The notes: generated by a model not told the origin, from the sequence alone. Positions 17,729 to 27,512 are shown, counted from the stretch's first letter. The stretch: 64,000 nucleotides of DNA from Flavobacterium sp. LMO8 (GCF_009495755.1 NZ_WIBJ01000033.1:147067-211066), one strand, 5' to 3'. Made by a program: numbers and translations.

Positions 17729-20173
17729 TCAATCTAAAGCAATCAAATTAGCTAATAATCGATAAGCGCCACTAACGCCTTCTGGTAATTCTCTAAAGAA
17801 ACTCAAACCTGTGTAAATGTAATTTCCTTTACCAAATTTAGCAATTACTAAACCACCTGTTTTTGAAGATTCGCCTTCGTCATTGGAAGCTAAAATAGGA
17901 ATAAATTCTGAACTCCATTTGTTTGGATAGTATAAACCTTGTTCTTGTACCCAACCTATGAAATCTTTCTCAGTGATTTTATTCGGTTGATTCAATACTT
18001 TATGATTTGGAGTTAAGAAAATAACCTTGGCATTTTCATCAGTAACTCGATCTCTTGATAATTCTAAATTAAATGGTGCTATTTCTTTGGTAACCAAATT
18101 ATTAGTAGTGTTGTACTGAATGATTAAATTACCACCTTTTTCTACATATTGAAATAAGATTTTATTCTTATATTTTAATTCATCAACCACATTAAAAGCT
18201 CTAATTCCTAAAATTACAGCATCAAATTGTTGCAGTTTTTCTATTGAAATTTCGTTCGGATTAATCGTTGAAACTTTAAAACCGAGATTTTCTAAATTCT
18301 TGTTTACTTCATCTCCAGCGCCCATAATGTATCCAATATTTTTGCCTTTAATTTCTATGTCTAATTTTACTAATTTAGATTCAGAATGCACTAAAATGGT
18401 TTGTTTAGGAATATGTGGATATTGAATCGTAATTAATTTATTATCAAATGTTTGATTACCAATTTGAGCTTTAGCACTCAACTTTGTAGCAATTTCTGGT
18501 TTGGTTGGATATAGAGTGAATGTGAATTTTTTCTCTTCGTTTTTGGTAGTAATTTCAAATGGAATTTCTTTCGGATTTACTTTCCAATCCGTTGGAATAT
18601 TTAATGATAAAACGCCTTTTGCATTGGCTTTGTGTGCTTTTAGTGAAACTGTAATTTCTTTAGATTGCGTTCCGTTAAAAATTATAACTTCAGGTTCAAT
18701 TTTAGTCGTAACATCTGGTAAAACGGTAAAAGGAACATAGGTTTCTCCGTCATCAGGATTATTGAATTTGTAGCAAATATTCTTTACGAATTCAATTGTT
18801 TTTCCTTCAATTTCAATGGTGAAAACGACCGGAAAATTAGATGAAACTTCAGGTAAAATTCGAATTGATTTATCCGAAACACGATACATTCCTTCAGTTT
18901 GTTGTTCTTTTAACCAAAATAAATTGGAATAATCAACACTTTCGCCAATGACCACATTTTTAAGTTGGAAACTTGTTTTCTCGTTGTTTTTTAAAACGGC
19001 ATTTTTTGTTTCTATTGGAAGTTGTAAGGCTTTCACAGAAATCAATTTTGCATTCGACTGACTTCGGTTAATGACTTCAATATTAATGTTGAAATTACTG
19101 TCTTTTGTTGTGGTTTCGGTGTCGGCAACGGCTTCCATAAACAAACCGCTACAAGCTTCAATAATCTTAATAATTTGTTTCGATTTAATGTCTTTCCAAT
19201 GCGAATCTTCTAGTTTTTGAATCAAATCATACGCTTTAATCAAATTTGGAATATGAACTGATGGATTTCCAAAGTTGAAATTCTTTTCTATTTCGTATAG
19301 AATTTTTCCAATTTCATTGCCACCTTTTACTCGATTCCAAGACGTATCAATTGCTTCGAAAAGATTGGTATTACTTGGCAAATCTCCTTTTAAAAGTTCT
19401 AAATATTCGGTTTCGTCACCACGACTTCCTAACGTTCCAAATCCCTGACATTTGTGCTGACTTCTGCTCAAAGCTGCAATTTCGTTGTTACTTTTTCCTT
19501 TTAACGGATAATAAACATTGGAATTAATGGCTAATAATTTTGATTTATCGGCAGCATCAAACGCTTCCTGACTTCCGTAAAACCACCAAGACGTGTTGAA
19601 AAAGATACGTTTTGGTTGGTGTTTTACTAAATCATACGCTTCTAAACTCAACATTGCCGAAGCCGTGTGATGTCCGTGAGTTGTGCCTGGCGTATTGTGA
19701 CTAAAACGATTTACAATGATGTCTGGACGAAAAGTTTCAATGACTTGAATAACATCTTCCATAACTTCGTTTTTGTTCCAAATGGCAAAAGTTTCATTAG
19801 GTTCTTTTGAAAATCCGAAATCGTTGGCGCGTGAAAAAAACTGCTCGCCACCGTCAATTCTTCTAGCCGCTAATAATTCTTGTGTTCTTATGGCTCCAAG
19901 TTTTTCCCTCAATTCAGTTCCAATTAAATTTTGCCCGCCATCACCACGCGTTAAGGATAAATAAGCAGTTTGTGCGTGATAATGATTGGAAAAATAGGTG
20001 ATAAGTTTCGTGTTTTCATCATCTGGATGTGCAGCAACGTAGAGTACTTTTCCTAAGAAATTTAGTTTTTGAACTTGTTCGTAAATTTCAACAGAATTCA
20101 GTTTTTGAGGTGCTTGAGCGAATGCTATTATTGAAATAAAAAATATAAATATTGAAGTAAAGCTTCTGTTCAT
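17729..20173 (-). CDS. PIG-L family deacetylase (LmbE-like), exported, multidomain
   Basis: Secreted or periplasmic zinc-dependent N-deacetylase. The signal peptide MNRSFTSIFIFFISIIAFAQ precedes a PIG-L/LmbE domain with the metal motif AHPDDE at 48-53, GDGGQN and GTTHGHHTASA, which carries the other metal histidine. About 280 residues of catalytic domain are followed by two beta-rich Ig-like regions and a C-terminal domain (about 590-814) resembling a ThuA/glutamine-amidotransferase-like fold (YIMGAGDEVNKNLENLGF, AVILGIRAFN). At 814 residues it is the long Bacteroidota form. The substrate is probably an N-acetylated glycan or sugar, but this is not shown. It stands alone. Confidence 0.88.
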   Translation of the reverse strand: MNRSFTSIFIFFISIIAFAQAPQKLNSVEIYEQVQKLNFLGKVLYVAAHPDDENTKLITYFSNHYHAQTAYLSLTRGDGGQNLIGTELREKLGAIRTQELLAARRIDGGEQFFSRANDFGFSKEPNETFAIWNKNEVMEDVIQVIETFRPDIIVNRFSHNTPGTTHGHHTASAMLSLEAYDLVKHQPKRIFFNTSWWFYGSQEAFDAADKSKLLAINSNVYYPLKGKSNNEIAALSRSQHKCQGFGTLGSRGDETEYLELLKGDLPSNTNLFEAIDTSWNRVKGGNEIGKILYEIEKNFNFGNPSVHIPNLIKAYDLIQKLEDSHWKDIKSKQIIKIIEACSGLFMEAVADTETTTKDSNFNINIEVINRSQSNAKLISVKALQLPIETKNAVLKNNEKTSFQLKNVVIGESVDYSNLFWLKEQQTEGMYRVSDKSIRILPEVSSNFPVVFTIEIEGKTIEFVKNICYKFNNPDDGETYVPFTVLPDVTTKIEPEVIIFNGTQSKEITVSLKAHKANAKGVLSLNIPTDWKVNPKEIPFEITTKNEEKKFTFTLYPTKPEIATKLSAKAQIGNQTFDNKLITIQYPHIPKQTILVHSESKLVKLDIEIKGKNIGYIMGAGDEVNKNLENLGFKVSTINPNEISIEKLQQFDAVILGIRAFNVVDELKYKNKILFQYVEKGGNLIIQYNTTNNLVTKEIAPFNLELSRDRVTDENAKVIFLTPNHKVLNQPNKITEKDFIGWVQEQGLYYPNKWSSEFIPILASNDEGESSKTGGLVIAKFGKGNYIYTGLSFFRELPEGVSGAYRLLANLIALD

Positions 20174-20207
20174 TGCAATGGTTTTGTTTCAAAAATAAGG
20201 AAATAAA

Positions 20208-20237
20208 AAAAAGGAAGTTTTAATCGCTTCCTTTTTA
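20208..20237. terminator. Terminator after the mscS gene
   Basis: AAAAAGGAAG / CTTCCTTTTT inverted repeat with a 9-base loop, just past the stop of the reverse-strand MscS-like gene and before the PIG-L gene promoter. Confidence 0.82.
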
Positions 20238-20257
20238 ACACTATTTTATAAGTTGAT

Positions 20258-20794
20258 TTAATCAAAAAATTCTTTTTCTTCTGTTGGTTTATAGATTACA
20301 GAAATACCTTTTTGCATTAGTAAATTATTTGGGTATGTGATTGTTTCACCATCACTAGTTTTTAATACCACGTAAAATGCTTTAATGTCTTCGATTTCAC
20401 CTTCTATTGGAAAATCTTTATCGTGAATTTTTATTCTATCTCCAATTTTAAAAGGATACGAAAAGAAAATAATAATTCCAGCAGTAATGTTGCTCAGAAT
20501 AGACCATTGCGCAAAGGATGTCACACCTACAACGGCAAAAACTGAAGAGATGAAAAGTAAAATTTGGTCTTTTTTAACTCCCCAAATGATAGTTATAGAA
20601 ATCAAAGCTAAAATGCTAAGAAGTAAATTTATGTATTTGATAATCAAATTGGTACGATGTTCTAAAACTTCATTCAATCGAGCAAAACGCTTAACAACTT
20701 TGGCAATACTAATTCGCAAAATAGTATAAACTAAAACTACTATTAAAGTTGCAATTTCTTGATCTAAATAAGGATTATCAATAAATTTAAGCAT
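20258..20794 (-). CDS. Small mechanosensitive channel (MscS family)
   Basis: Small-conductance mechanosensitive channel that opens under osmotic down-shock. At 178 residues it is a minimal member. It has three membrane segments (about 10-30, 52-72, 78-110), the last containing AVVGVTSFAQWSILSNITAGI, the pore-lining helix region. The beta-domain with SYPFKIGDRIKIHDKDFPIEG follows. The large C-terminal vestibule of E. coli MscS is mostly missing. Its start overlaps the end of maf by 8 bases, making it the last gene of the operon. Confidence 0.9.
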   Translation of the reverse strand: MLKFIDNPYLDQEIATLIVVLVYTILRISIAKVVKRFARLNEVLEHRTNLIIKYINLLLSILALISITIIWGVKKDQILLFISSVFAVVGVTSFAQWSILSNITAGIIIFFSYPFKIGDRIKIHDKDFPIEGEIEDIKAFYVVLKTSDGETITYPNNLLMQKGISVIYKPTEEKEFFD

Positions 20795-21371
20795 AATTCA
20801 TTAATTTTTGAAATAACATTTCCGTTGGTAAACCTACTACATTTGTGTACGAACCCTCAATTTTTGAAATTCCGATTAAACCAATCCAATCTTGAATTCC
20901 GTAGCTTCCGGCTTTATCAAAAGGTTGGTAATTATCAAGATAATATTTGATTGCTTCATCTGATAAATCACTAAAAGTAACTTTGGTAACACAATGAAAA
21001 ACATCAGTTTTATCAATAGATTTCAAGCAAACCGATGTAATTACTTCATGCGTTTGATTAGCCAATTGTTGTAGCATTTTAAATGCATCGTCATAATCTT
21101 TTGGTTTGCCCAAAGCTTTTCCGTTTAACCAAACAATGGTATCACTTGTAACTAAAACATCGTTTTCATTTAGTTCGTTTTCGAAAGCACTTGCTTTTAA
21201 TTCGGCTAAAAAATTGGTAATTTCTTCCGCTTGTAAATGTTCAGGATAGATTTCTTCAATTTCTTTGAGACGAATGGTGTAATGCAAATCCATTTCCTTA
21301 AAAAACTGCTGTCTTCTTGGTGAACCCGAAGCTAAAATGATATTGATTTTATTTAGTTTTTCTTTAAGCAT
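20787..21371 (-). CDS. maf: Maf-like nucleotide pyrophosphatase
   Basis: House-cleaning pyrophosphatase that hydrolyses non-canonical or excess nucleoside triphosphates such as dTTP, UTP or modified pyrimidines. It shows the signature ASGSPRRQQFFKEM (about 14-27), VTSDTIVWLNGKALGKP, and FDKAGSYGIQDW with the conserved Asp and Lys. Its 194 residues are typical. Its start overlaps the end of the UbiA gene by 8 bases and its end overlaps the MscS gene by 8 bases, so these three genes are translationally coupled. Confidence 0.93.
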   Translation of the reverse strand: MLKEKLNKINIILASGSPRRQQFFKEMDLHYTIRLKEIEEIYPEHLQAEEITNFLAELKASAFENELNENDVLVTSDTIVWLNGKALGKPKDYDDAFKMLQQLANQTHEVITSVCLKSIDKTDVFHCVTKVTFSDLSDEAIKYYLDNYQPFDKAGSYGIQDWIGLIGISKIEGSYTNVVGLPTEMLFQKLMNYA

Positions 21372-22287
21372 TGGCTAATTTTAAATTGTAAACAATTACA
21401 GCAACAGATAAAATTCCGAAAAATAAAATGATTTTCAAAACCAAACTCAAATGATGAAACTCTTTTTTAGCAGTAGCATTTATTAGCTTAACTCCGAAAT
21501 AAATTAGTGGTCCAACTATTAAAACCATTGCATAATACACCACGTAATCCAATTCGAATAAATTAGAATTTACATAGTAAGCTAAAATTCCAATTGAAAG
21601 TACTGTTAAAACACCAACAATTATTTTCGTTTTTTGAATTCCGATAGCGATAGGTAAGGAATTAATTCCTGATTGATAATCGCCATCCATATCTTCCATA
21701 TCCTTAACGATTTCACGAATTAAATTAATGATAAAAGCGAAAATAGCATAATGCATTAAAATATCAAAAGCTTCTTTCATTCGGAAACGATTATCCATAT
21801 CAATTGCAGGTAAAATATCAAATAATCCAATGATAATTATACTTGTAGAAAGCATTAATGCCACTACAACATTACCAAGAACAGGAATTTGTTTAAAACT
21901 TGTAGCATACATATAAAGTAAGGTTGCAACCAAAATAAACATCGAAGCAAATGTGGGTTTGTAAATTACATTGGATAAATAAAATCCAATTCCCACACCC
22001 ACAATTGTTAAACCAATGTACCAATTATAGGCCACTGTTTCCGTAACAGAAACACCAACTACACGATTTTGAGGTTTCGCAATTTCGTCTGTATCTTGAT
22101 CCATAATGTTATTGATGACATAACCTCCAGCAGCAATACAAACCGTTGCAATGACTAATAAAATATAATTAAAATCGGTTAAAGCTAAATCTACATACGA
22201 TTGTTTTAAAAATAAATAACGAAATACCAATTGCATGAAGGCAAGCATTAATAAATTTTGGTATCGAATTAGTTTTAAGTATTTCAT
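21364..22287 (-). CDS. UbiA-family prenyltransferase (geranylgeranylglycerol-phosphate geranylgeranyltransferase-like)
   Basis: Inner-membrane prenyltransferase with about nine hydrophobic segments. Two Asp-rich, magnesium/diphosphate-binding motifs are visible: NNIMDQDTDEIAKPQNR and DMEDMDGDYQSGINSLP. Bacteroidota proteins of this type are usually annotated as geranylgeranylglycerol-phosphate geranylgeranyltransferase; the real acceptor is unproven. I use ATG 22285-22287 (MKYLKLIRYQN), because the upstream in-frame start adds 13 residues with no membrane character that derive from intergenic repeat DNA. It overlaps maf by 8 bases. Confidence 0.88.
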   Translation of the reverse strand: MKYLKLIRYQNLLMLAFMQLVFRYLFLKQSYVDLALTDFNYILLVIATVCIAAGGYVINNIMDQDTDEIAKPQNRVVGVSVTETVAYNWYIGLTIVGVGIGFYLSNVIYKPTFASMFILVATLLYMYATSFKQIPVLGNVVVALMLSTSIIIIGLFDILPAIDMDNRFRMKEAFDILMHYAIFAFIINLIREIVKDMEDMDGDYQSGINSLPIAIGIQKTKIIVGVLTVLSIGILAYYVNSNLFELDYVVYYAMVLIVGPLIYFGVKLINATAKKEFHHLSLVLKIILFFGILSVAVIVYNLKLANA

Positions 22288-22310
22288 GTTTGTTTTTTTG
22301 TTTTCTATTG

Positions 22311-22432
22311 TTACACAAAGTAACACAAAGTTAATCTCAAAGTTTCGCAGAGTTAAATAATAACCATGTTAGTCATATAAGTTTATTTAAGAAGCTATTC
22401 AAACTTCCATCTTCCATCTTCCAGCATCCATC
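22311..22432. repeat. Dispersed intergenic repeat, copy A
   Basis: Runs from TTACACAAAGTAACACAAAG through CATATAAGTTTATTTAAGAA and CTATTCAAACTTCCA. The reverse complement of 37014-37156 carries the same blocks in the same order, with the middle block nearly identical. It separates the KdsC-like gene from the UbiA gene within the operon. Confidence 0.8.
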
Positions 22433-22434
22433 AA

Positions 22435-22962
22435 TTAATCAAACTTTGCATCAAAATGTTCCATCCATTTGCCTTGTACTTTCATCACTTGTTCAATCAC
22501 ATCGCGAACGGCACCTTTTCCGCCTTCTACGTGTGAAATGTATTTGGATATTCCTTTGATTTCTGGAACTGCGTTTTGTGGACATGTTGGTAAACCTACT
22601 AATTGCATTACGTGATAATCTGGAATGTCGTCTCCCATATATAACACGTTTTCGGGTTTGATATTGTAAATATCGGTGAATTCTTTGAAGGTTTCTACTT
22701 TGTTTGGAACGCCTAAATGAATATCGGTAATTCCTAAATTTCTCAAGCGAACACGAACACCTTCATTACTTCCGCCAGAAATAATACAAACGGTGTAACC
22801 ATTTTCGACAGCGGCTTTCATGGCATAACCATCTCTAATGTTCATATTGCGAAGCATTTCGCCTGTTGGGGTTACGTGAATAGTTCCGTCGGTTAGCACT
22901 CCGTCTACGTCGAAGACAAAAGTGGTAATTTCGTTCATGAGTTCTTTATAACTTTTTGACAT
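22435..22962 (-). CDS. KdsC-like HAD phosphatase
   Basis: HAD-superfamily phosphatase of the KdsC type, which in lipopolysaccharide synthesis removes phosphate from 3-deoxy-manno-octulosonate 8-phosphate. The catalytic motif is FVFDVDGVLTDG (about 17-28, nucleophile the first Asp), with IISGGSN as motif II, NKVE carrying the Lys and YMGDDIPD as motif IV. The 175-residue capless form is typical. Its first bases overlap the end of the DUF2520 gene by 17 bases. The neighbours do not include other KDO genes, so KDO-8-phosphate is a family-based guess. Confidence 0.88.
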   Translation of the reverse strand: MSKSYKELMNEITTFVFDVDGVLTDGTIHVTPTGEMLRNMNIRDGYAMKAAVENGYTVCIISGGSNEGVRVRLRNLGITDIHLGVPNKVETFKEFTDIYNIKPENVLYMGDDIPDYHVMQLVGLPTCPQNAVPEIKGISKYISHVEGGKGAVRDVIEQVMKVQGKWMEHFDAKFD

Positions 22963-23704
22963 GTTGTATCGATTGTGTAAGTAATTGATATAGGTTTTTA
23001 TATTCAGGATTTTCTAAGAAATCTAAATGTTTTTCAATGGTTTTGGTATCGTTTCGAAAAGCCGGACCCGTTTGTGCTTCTTCTGGTTTTAAAGTACTTA
23101 TTTTTTGTGCTGTTTCCATAATTAAAGGTTGTAAAACTTCAAATGGAACGTTGTGTTCTTCACAAATTTGGTTTCCAATACTATACATGTGATTCACAAA
23201 ATTACAAACAAAAACGGCTGCTACATGAAGACTTTTTCGTTGTTCGGAAGAAATTCTGTAGGTTTTTTGTGTAATTGTATTTGCTAATTGTTCCAATAAA
23301 AGTAAGTCAGTTTCATTTTCAGCTTCTAAACAAATGGGAATAGAAGAGAAGTCAATTTCTTTACTTTTACTAAATGTTTGCAACGGATAAAAAACACCTT
23401 TTCTATTTTTAGAATCTAAAACAGAAAGCTCAGAAGTTCCAGATGTATGTACCACTAAACGATTTTGAAAAGGTAAATTTTCGGCTACTTCTGCAATGGC
23501 ATTGTCTGAAACTGAAATAATGTAAACATCGGCTTCTTTAATTGCATTGTAATCAGACGTTATTTTGTCTTCAGCAATTAAATGAAGTACACTTTCTTTA
23601 TTACGAGCAAAAACCTGAAACAAATTTACATTTGCAGCAATTTGCATCACTTTAATTAAGTGTTGTGCTACATTTCCGCTACCAATAATGACTACTTTAA
23701 TCAT
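22946..23704 (-). CDS. Rossmann-like and DUF2520 domain protein
   Basis: 252-residue cytoplasmic protein with an N-terminal NAD(P)-binding Rossmann fold (KVVIIGSGNVAQHLIKVM at 3-20, YIISVSDNAIAEVAENLPF) and a C-terminal helical DUF2520 domain with VFVCNFVNHMYSIG and TGPAFRNDTKTIEKHL. It resembles ketopantoate reductase or pyrroline-5-carboxylate reductase folds, but no activity is established for the family. It is the first gene of the reverse operon with the KdsC-like, UbiA, maf and MscS genes. Confidence 0.9.
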   Translation of the reverse strand: MIKVVIIGSGNVAQHLIKVMQIAANVNLFQVFARNKESVLHLIAEDKITSDYNAIKEADVYIISVSDNAIAEVAENLPFQNRLVVHTSGTSELSVLDSKNRKGVFYPLQTFSKSKEIDFSSIPICLEAENETDLLLLEQLANTITQKTYRISSEQRKSLHVAAVFVCNFVNHMYSIGNQICEEHNVPFEVLQPLIMETAQKISTLKPEEAQTGPAFRNDTKTIEKHLDFLENPEYKNLYQLLTQSIQHVKKL

Positions 23705-23762
23705 GTGGCTAAAATAGTGAATTTTGAGGAAATTTTGTAATCTAAATATTTTTAGATTATAG

Positions 23763-23792
23763 TTTGATATTTAAGTAATTATATTATTTTTG
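23763..23792 (+). promoter_or_regulatory. Promoter of the LRR surface-protein gene
   Basis: TTTG (23763-23766), an 18-base spacer and TATTTTTG (23785-23792) match the Bacteroidota promoter pattern. The ATG follows 19 bases later. Confidence 0.65.
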
Positions 23793-23811
23793 ATACTATA
23801 TATTCTTACAA

Positions 23812-26424
23812 ATGAAAAAACTTTACATTTTATTCTTTTTAATTATTGGTTTTATTGTTAAAGCACAGATTGTTAATATACCAGACGCTAATTTTAAAGC
23901 GAAGTTATTGAATGCGAGTACTAGTAATCAGATTGCGTCAACCGAAGAGCCTTTTTATGACCCAGGAAATAATTCATGGGTAGTTTTAAACGAGCATAGA
24001 ATTGATACAAATAATGATGGGCAAATTCAAGTAAGTGAAGCTCAAAATATAAAATGGCTTAATATTGAAAATTCAAATATAAATAATTTAACAGGTATTG
24101 AAAAATTCACAAACTTAAAGGTTTTATTTTGTGGACTAAATTCACTTGTAAGTCTTGATATTTCTCAAAATGTAAATTTATTACAGTTAGAGTGTAATGA
24201 TAATCAATTTGCTAGTTTAGATCTATCTCAAAATTCATCTTTAACATTTTTAAATTGTGTGAATAATCAACTTTCAATGCTTAATATTTCTAGTTGTCCA
24301 AATTTATTTTCATTAGAATGTTCTGGGAATAGGCTTAATAGTTTGGATTTTTCTCAAAATATAGCTTTAAAAAATGTGGGTTGTTCAAATAATCAATTAC
24401 TTTCTCTTAATGTTTTAAACCAAAATAATTTAGAAGTTTTAACTTGTTATAGTAATCAACTTACCTCATTAGATGTTTCAGGGCTGACAAACTTAAAGCG
24501 ACTAGACTGTGTTTTAAATTCACTCTCATCACTAAATGCTTCAAATTGTATAAGTTTAAATTATTTAGATTGTAATAGGAATCAACTTTTATCACTAAAT
24601 GTTTCTGGTTGTTTAGCTTTATCTAATTTAGATTGTGATGACAATTTACTCCAAGCGTTGGATGTTTCTAACTTAAGTAGTTTGGAAACTTTAGATTGTT
24701 CAAATAATCAACTTACATCACTGAATACTTCTGGATGTATAAATTTAGGTTATTTAATGTTTGGTTATAACCAAATTGGTTTGATTGATGTTTCTGAACT
24801 AACAAATTTACAAGTATTAGAATGCCCTTATAATAGAATTACTTCGTTAGATCTTTCTAATTGTATTGCCTTGCGACGTATATACTGCAACAACAACTTG
24901 CTTTATTTTTTAAATATTAAAAATGGAATAAATAATACAGATTTAGGGTTTTATTCTAATCCTAATATAAATTTTATATGTTCTGATGATTTTGAAGTAG
25001 CATCTGTAGAAAATAATTTATTTTATTATGGTTATACTAATTGCCATGTAAATACATATTGCTCATTTGAACCTGGAGGTAATTTTTTTAAAATCTTAGG
25101 GAATACAAAATATGATAGTGATATCAATGGTTGTGATGTTTCAGATATAAATTATCCTAATTTAATTTTTAGATATACAAACGGTACAAATAATAGTAGT
25201 TTTATTTCTAATAGAACAGGTAATTATTACCTGCCAGTTCAAGCAGGAAACCATACAATTACACCCGTTTTAGAAAACCCAAGCTATTTTACTATTTCAC
25301 CACCTAGTTTTGTTGCAAATTTTCCAACAGATGCTAGTCCGTTTACGCAAGATTTTTGCGTAACTGCTAATGGAGTGAAATCGGATGTTGAAGTAATGAT
25401 TTTGTCAACAGTTCCTGCAAGGCCTGGTTTTGATGCTACTTATAAAATTGTATATAGAAATAAAGGAAATCAAGTTGAAAACGGTTCAGTAAGTTTAACA
25501 TTTGATGATGCAAGATTGGATTATGTTTCTTCAAATCCTGTTTATGATAGTTCTGCTATAAATAGTTATACATGGAATTATAGTAATTTACAACCTTTTG
25601 AAACTAGAGAGATTGGAATTGTTTTCAATGTAAACTCTCCTATGGAAACACCAGCTGTTAATAATGGAGATGTTTTGAATTATACAGCTACAATTACAAT
25701 AGCAAACACTGATGAAACGCCATTAGATAACACGTTTATATTAGATCAAACAGTTGTGGGCTCTTATGATCCAAACGATAAAACGTGCTTACAAGGCGAA
25801 ACTATTCCTCCAAGCGAAGTTGGTAAATACGTACATTATGTTATCCGTTTTGAAAACACAGGAACTTTTCCTGCAGAAAATATTGTAGTAAAAGACATGA
25901 TTGATTTGGCTAAGTTTGATATTGCAACCTTAGTTCCATTAAAAAGTAGCCATGATTTTTATACCAGAATCAATGGAAACAAAGTGGAATTCATTTTTGA
26001 AAACATCAATTTAGATTTCAATGATGCTACAAATGATGGTTATGTGGCTTTTAAAATTAAAACATTACCAAGTTTAGTTTTAGGTGATACTTTTACAAAC
26101 AATGCGAATATCTATTTTGATTATAATTTTCCAATTACAACCAATACATACACCACAACTGTTGCTGCTTTAAGTACGCAAGATTTTGATTTTGGAACTT
26201 ATTTTACCTTATATCCAAACCCAGCAAAAGATGTTTTGAATATTCAAACAAAACAAGATTTACAAGTAAATTCAATTGAAATTTATAATCAATTGGGGCA
26301 AATTGTTATGGCAACTACAAATGCTATTAATATGATTGATGTTTCCAACTTATCTTCAGGAGCGTATTTCGTAAAAGTAAATACCGAAAAGGGTAGTTCA
26401 AATGCAAAGTTTGTGAAGGAGTAA
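23812..26424 (+). CDS. Secreted leucine-rich-repeat protein with T9SS type A sorting domain
   Basis: 870-residue surface or secreted protein. The signal peptide (MKKLYILFFLIIGFIVKAQ) precedes a short domain with IPDANFKAKLL and DTNNDGQIQVSEA (calcium-loop-like). About 15 leucine-rich repeats of roughly 21 residues follow (about 85-370), with a Cys in most units, as in LNYLDCNRNQLLSLNVSGC. Beta-sandwich domains come next, including the conserved GSYDPNDKTCLQGE segment (from about 650) that precedes many type IX substrates. The end is a T9SS sorting domain (about 799-870) with YPNPAKDVLNI and SSGAYFVKV. A role in adhesion or protein binding is inference. It stands alone with its own promoter and terminator. 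Confidence 0.92.
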   Translation: MKKLYILFFLIIGFIVKAQIVNIPDANFKAKLLNASTSNQIASTEEPFYDPGNNSWVVLNEHRIDTNNDGQIQVSEAQNIKWLNIENSNINNLTGIEKFTNLKVLFCGLNSLVSLDISQNVNLLQLECNDNQFASLDLSQNSSLTFLNCVNNQLSMLNISSCPNLFSLECSGNRLNSLDFSQNIALKNVGCSNNQLLSLNVLNQNNLEVLTCYSNQLTSLDVSGLTNLKRLDCVLNSLSSLNASNCISLNYLDCNRNQLLSLNVSGCLALSNLDCDDNLLQALDVSNLSSLETLDCSNNQLTSLNTSGCINLGYLMFGYNQIGLIDVSELTNLQVLECPYNRITSLDLSNCIALRRIYCNNNLLYFLNIKNGINNTDLGFYSNPNINFICSDDFEVASVENNLFYYGYTNCHVNTYCSFEPGGNFFKILGNTKYDSDINGCDVSDINYPNLIFRYTNGTNNSSFISNRTGNYYLPVQAGNHTITPVLENPSYFTISPPSFVANFPTDASPFTQDFCVTANGVKSDVEVMILSTVPARPGFDATYKIVYRNKGNQVENGSVSLTFDDARLDYVSSNPVYDSSAINSYTWNYSNLQPFETREIGIVFNVNSPMETPAVNNGDVLNYTATITIANTDETPLDNTFILDQTVVGSYDPNDKTCLQGETIPPSEVGKYVHYVIRFENTGTFPAENIVVKDMIDLAKFDIATLVPLKSSHDFYTRINGNKVEFIFENINLDFNDATNDGYVAFKIKTLPSLVLGDTFTNNANIYFDYNFPITTNTYTTTVAALSTQDFDFGTYFTLYPNPAKDVLNIQTKQDLQVNSIEIYNQLGQIVMATTNAINMIDVSNLSSGAYFVKVNTEKGSSNAKFVKE

Positions 26425-26436
26425 TATATTATTAAT

Positions 26437-26468
26437 TAAAACGCCCAAAAGTAATTTTGAGCGTTTTA
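26437..26468. terminator. Bidirectional terminator between the LRR and M28 genes
   Basis: AAAACGCCCAAAA / TTTTGAGCGTTTT hairpin (one imperfect pair region) between the convergent LRR and M28 peptidase genes. Confidence 0.8.
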
Positions 26469-26489
26469 TTAATTATTAATAATGAAAAA

Positions 26490-27512
26490 TTATTTTCCGT
26501 CTCTATCTACTTTAATTCTTTCAGGACGATTTGCTAGTTCCCAAGCCAGGCCAAAAGCTAATTGTGCTCGTTTTGCTAACGCATCATATTCAATTTTATC
26601 TGGTGTATCACTTGGTAAATGATAATCTGCATGAATTCCGTTAAAAAAGAAAATTGAAGGAATACCTTTTTTTGCAAAGTTATAATGATCTGAACGATAG
26701 TAAATTCTTTCAGGATCGTTTCTATCGTTATATTTATAGTCAAAATCTATCTTAGTGTATTTTGTGTTTACTTCTTCGTTAATGTTGTGTAATTCGCTAC
26801 TTAATCTATCTGAACCAATTACATAAACATAATTATTGGTGTTTGGATGTAAGGTATCGCGTCTTCCAATCATATCAATGTTAATATCTGCAACCGTATT
26901 TGCTAGAGGAAATAACGGATTTTCTGAATAATATCTCGAACCATGTAAACCATGCTCTTCTCCAGTTACGTGTAAAAATAAGATAGAACGTTTTGGTCCG
27001 TGTCCTTTTTTCTGAGCTTCTTTGAAGGCTTGAGCAATTTCTAATAATGCAACAGTTCCAGAACCGTCATCATCAGCTCCGTTATAAATTTCACCATTTT
27101 TCATTCCAACGTGGTCGTAATGTGCCGAAATAACAACGATTTCTTCTGGTTTTTCTGAACCTTTTATGAATGCCCAAATGTTTTCTGAATCATTTAATTT
27201 AGGAGCAAATCCTCTTTTCATAAATTCAGAAGGCACTTTTTGATACCAATCTGCAGCAGCTTCAGGAAAAGAAATACCCATTTTTTTGTATTCTTCAATC
27301 AAGTATTTTCCTGCTTTTTTTTGTCCATCTTCTCCGGTGTTTCTACCTTGCATATCATCTCCGGCAACTATGTATAAGTGTTTGCTTAATTCTGGAGCTG
27401 TAATGGTGTTCATGTAAGTACCAAGGTCTGCTGGGGTTTGTGTCTTTTGAGCTGAAGAACAACTTGAAAGCAACAATGTTATAACAGCACCTGAAAACAA
27501 TATTTTTTTCAT
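26490..27512 (-). CDS. M28-family zinc peptidase, lipoprotein
   Basis: Membrane-anchored aminopeptidase-type metallopeptidase. I use ATG 27510-27512, which gives a lipoprotein signal MKKILFSGAVITLLLSSC with Cys18 lipidated; the upstream in-frame start at 27593 would add 27 residues and spoil this. Metal ligands are in SAHYDHVG, NGADDDGSG, VTGEEHGLHGS, DINIDMIG and GIHADYHLPSDTPDK. Its 340 residues match the family. It cleaves N-terminal residues from peptides in the periplasm or at the surface. It stands alone. Confidence 0.92.
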   Translation of the reverse strand: MKKILFSGAVITLLLSSCSSAQKTQTPADLGTYMNTITAPELSKHLYIVAGDDMQGRNTGEDGQKKAGKYLIEEYKKMGISFPEAAADWYQKVPSEFMKRGFAPKLNDSENIWAFIKGSEKPEEIVVISAHYDHVGMKNGEIYNGADDDGSGTVALLEIAQAFKEAQKKGHGPKRSILFLHVTGEEHGLHGSRYYSENPLFPLANTVADINIDMIGRRDTLHPNTNNYVYVIGSDRLSSELHNINEEVNTKYTKIDFDYKYNDRNDPERIYYRSDHYNFAKKGIPSIFFFNGIHADYHLPSDTPDKIEYDALAKRAQLAFGLAWELANRPERIKVDRDGK

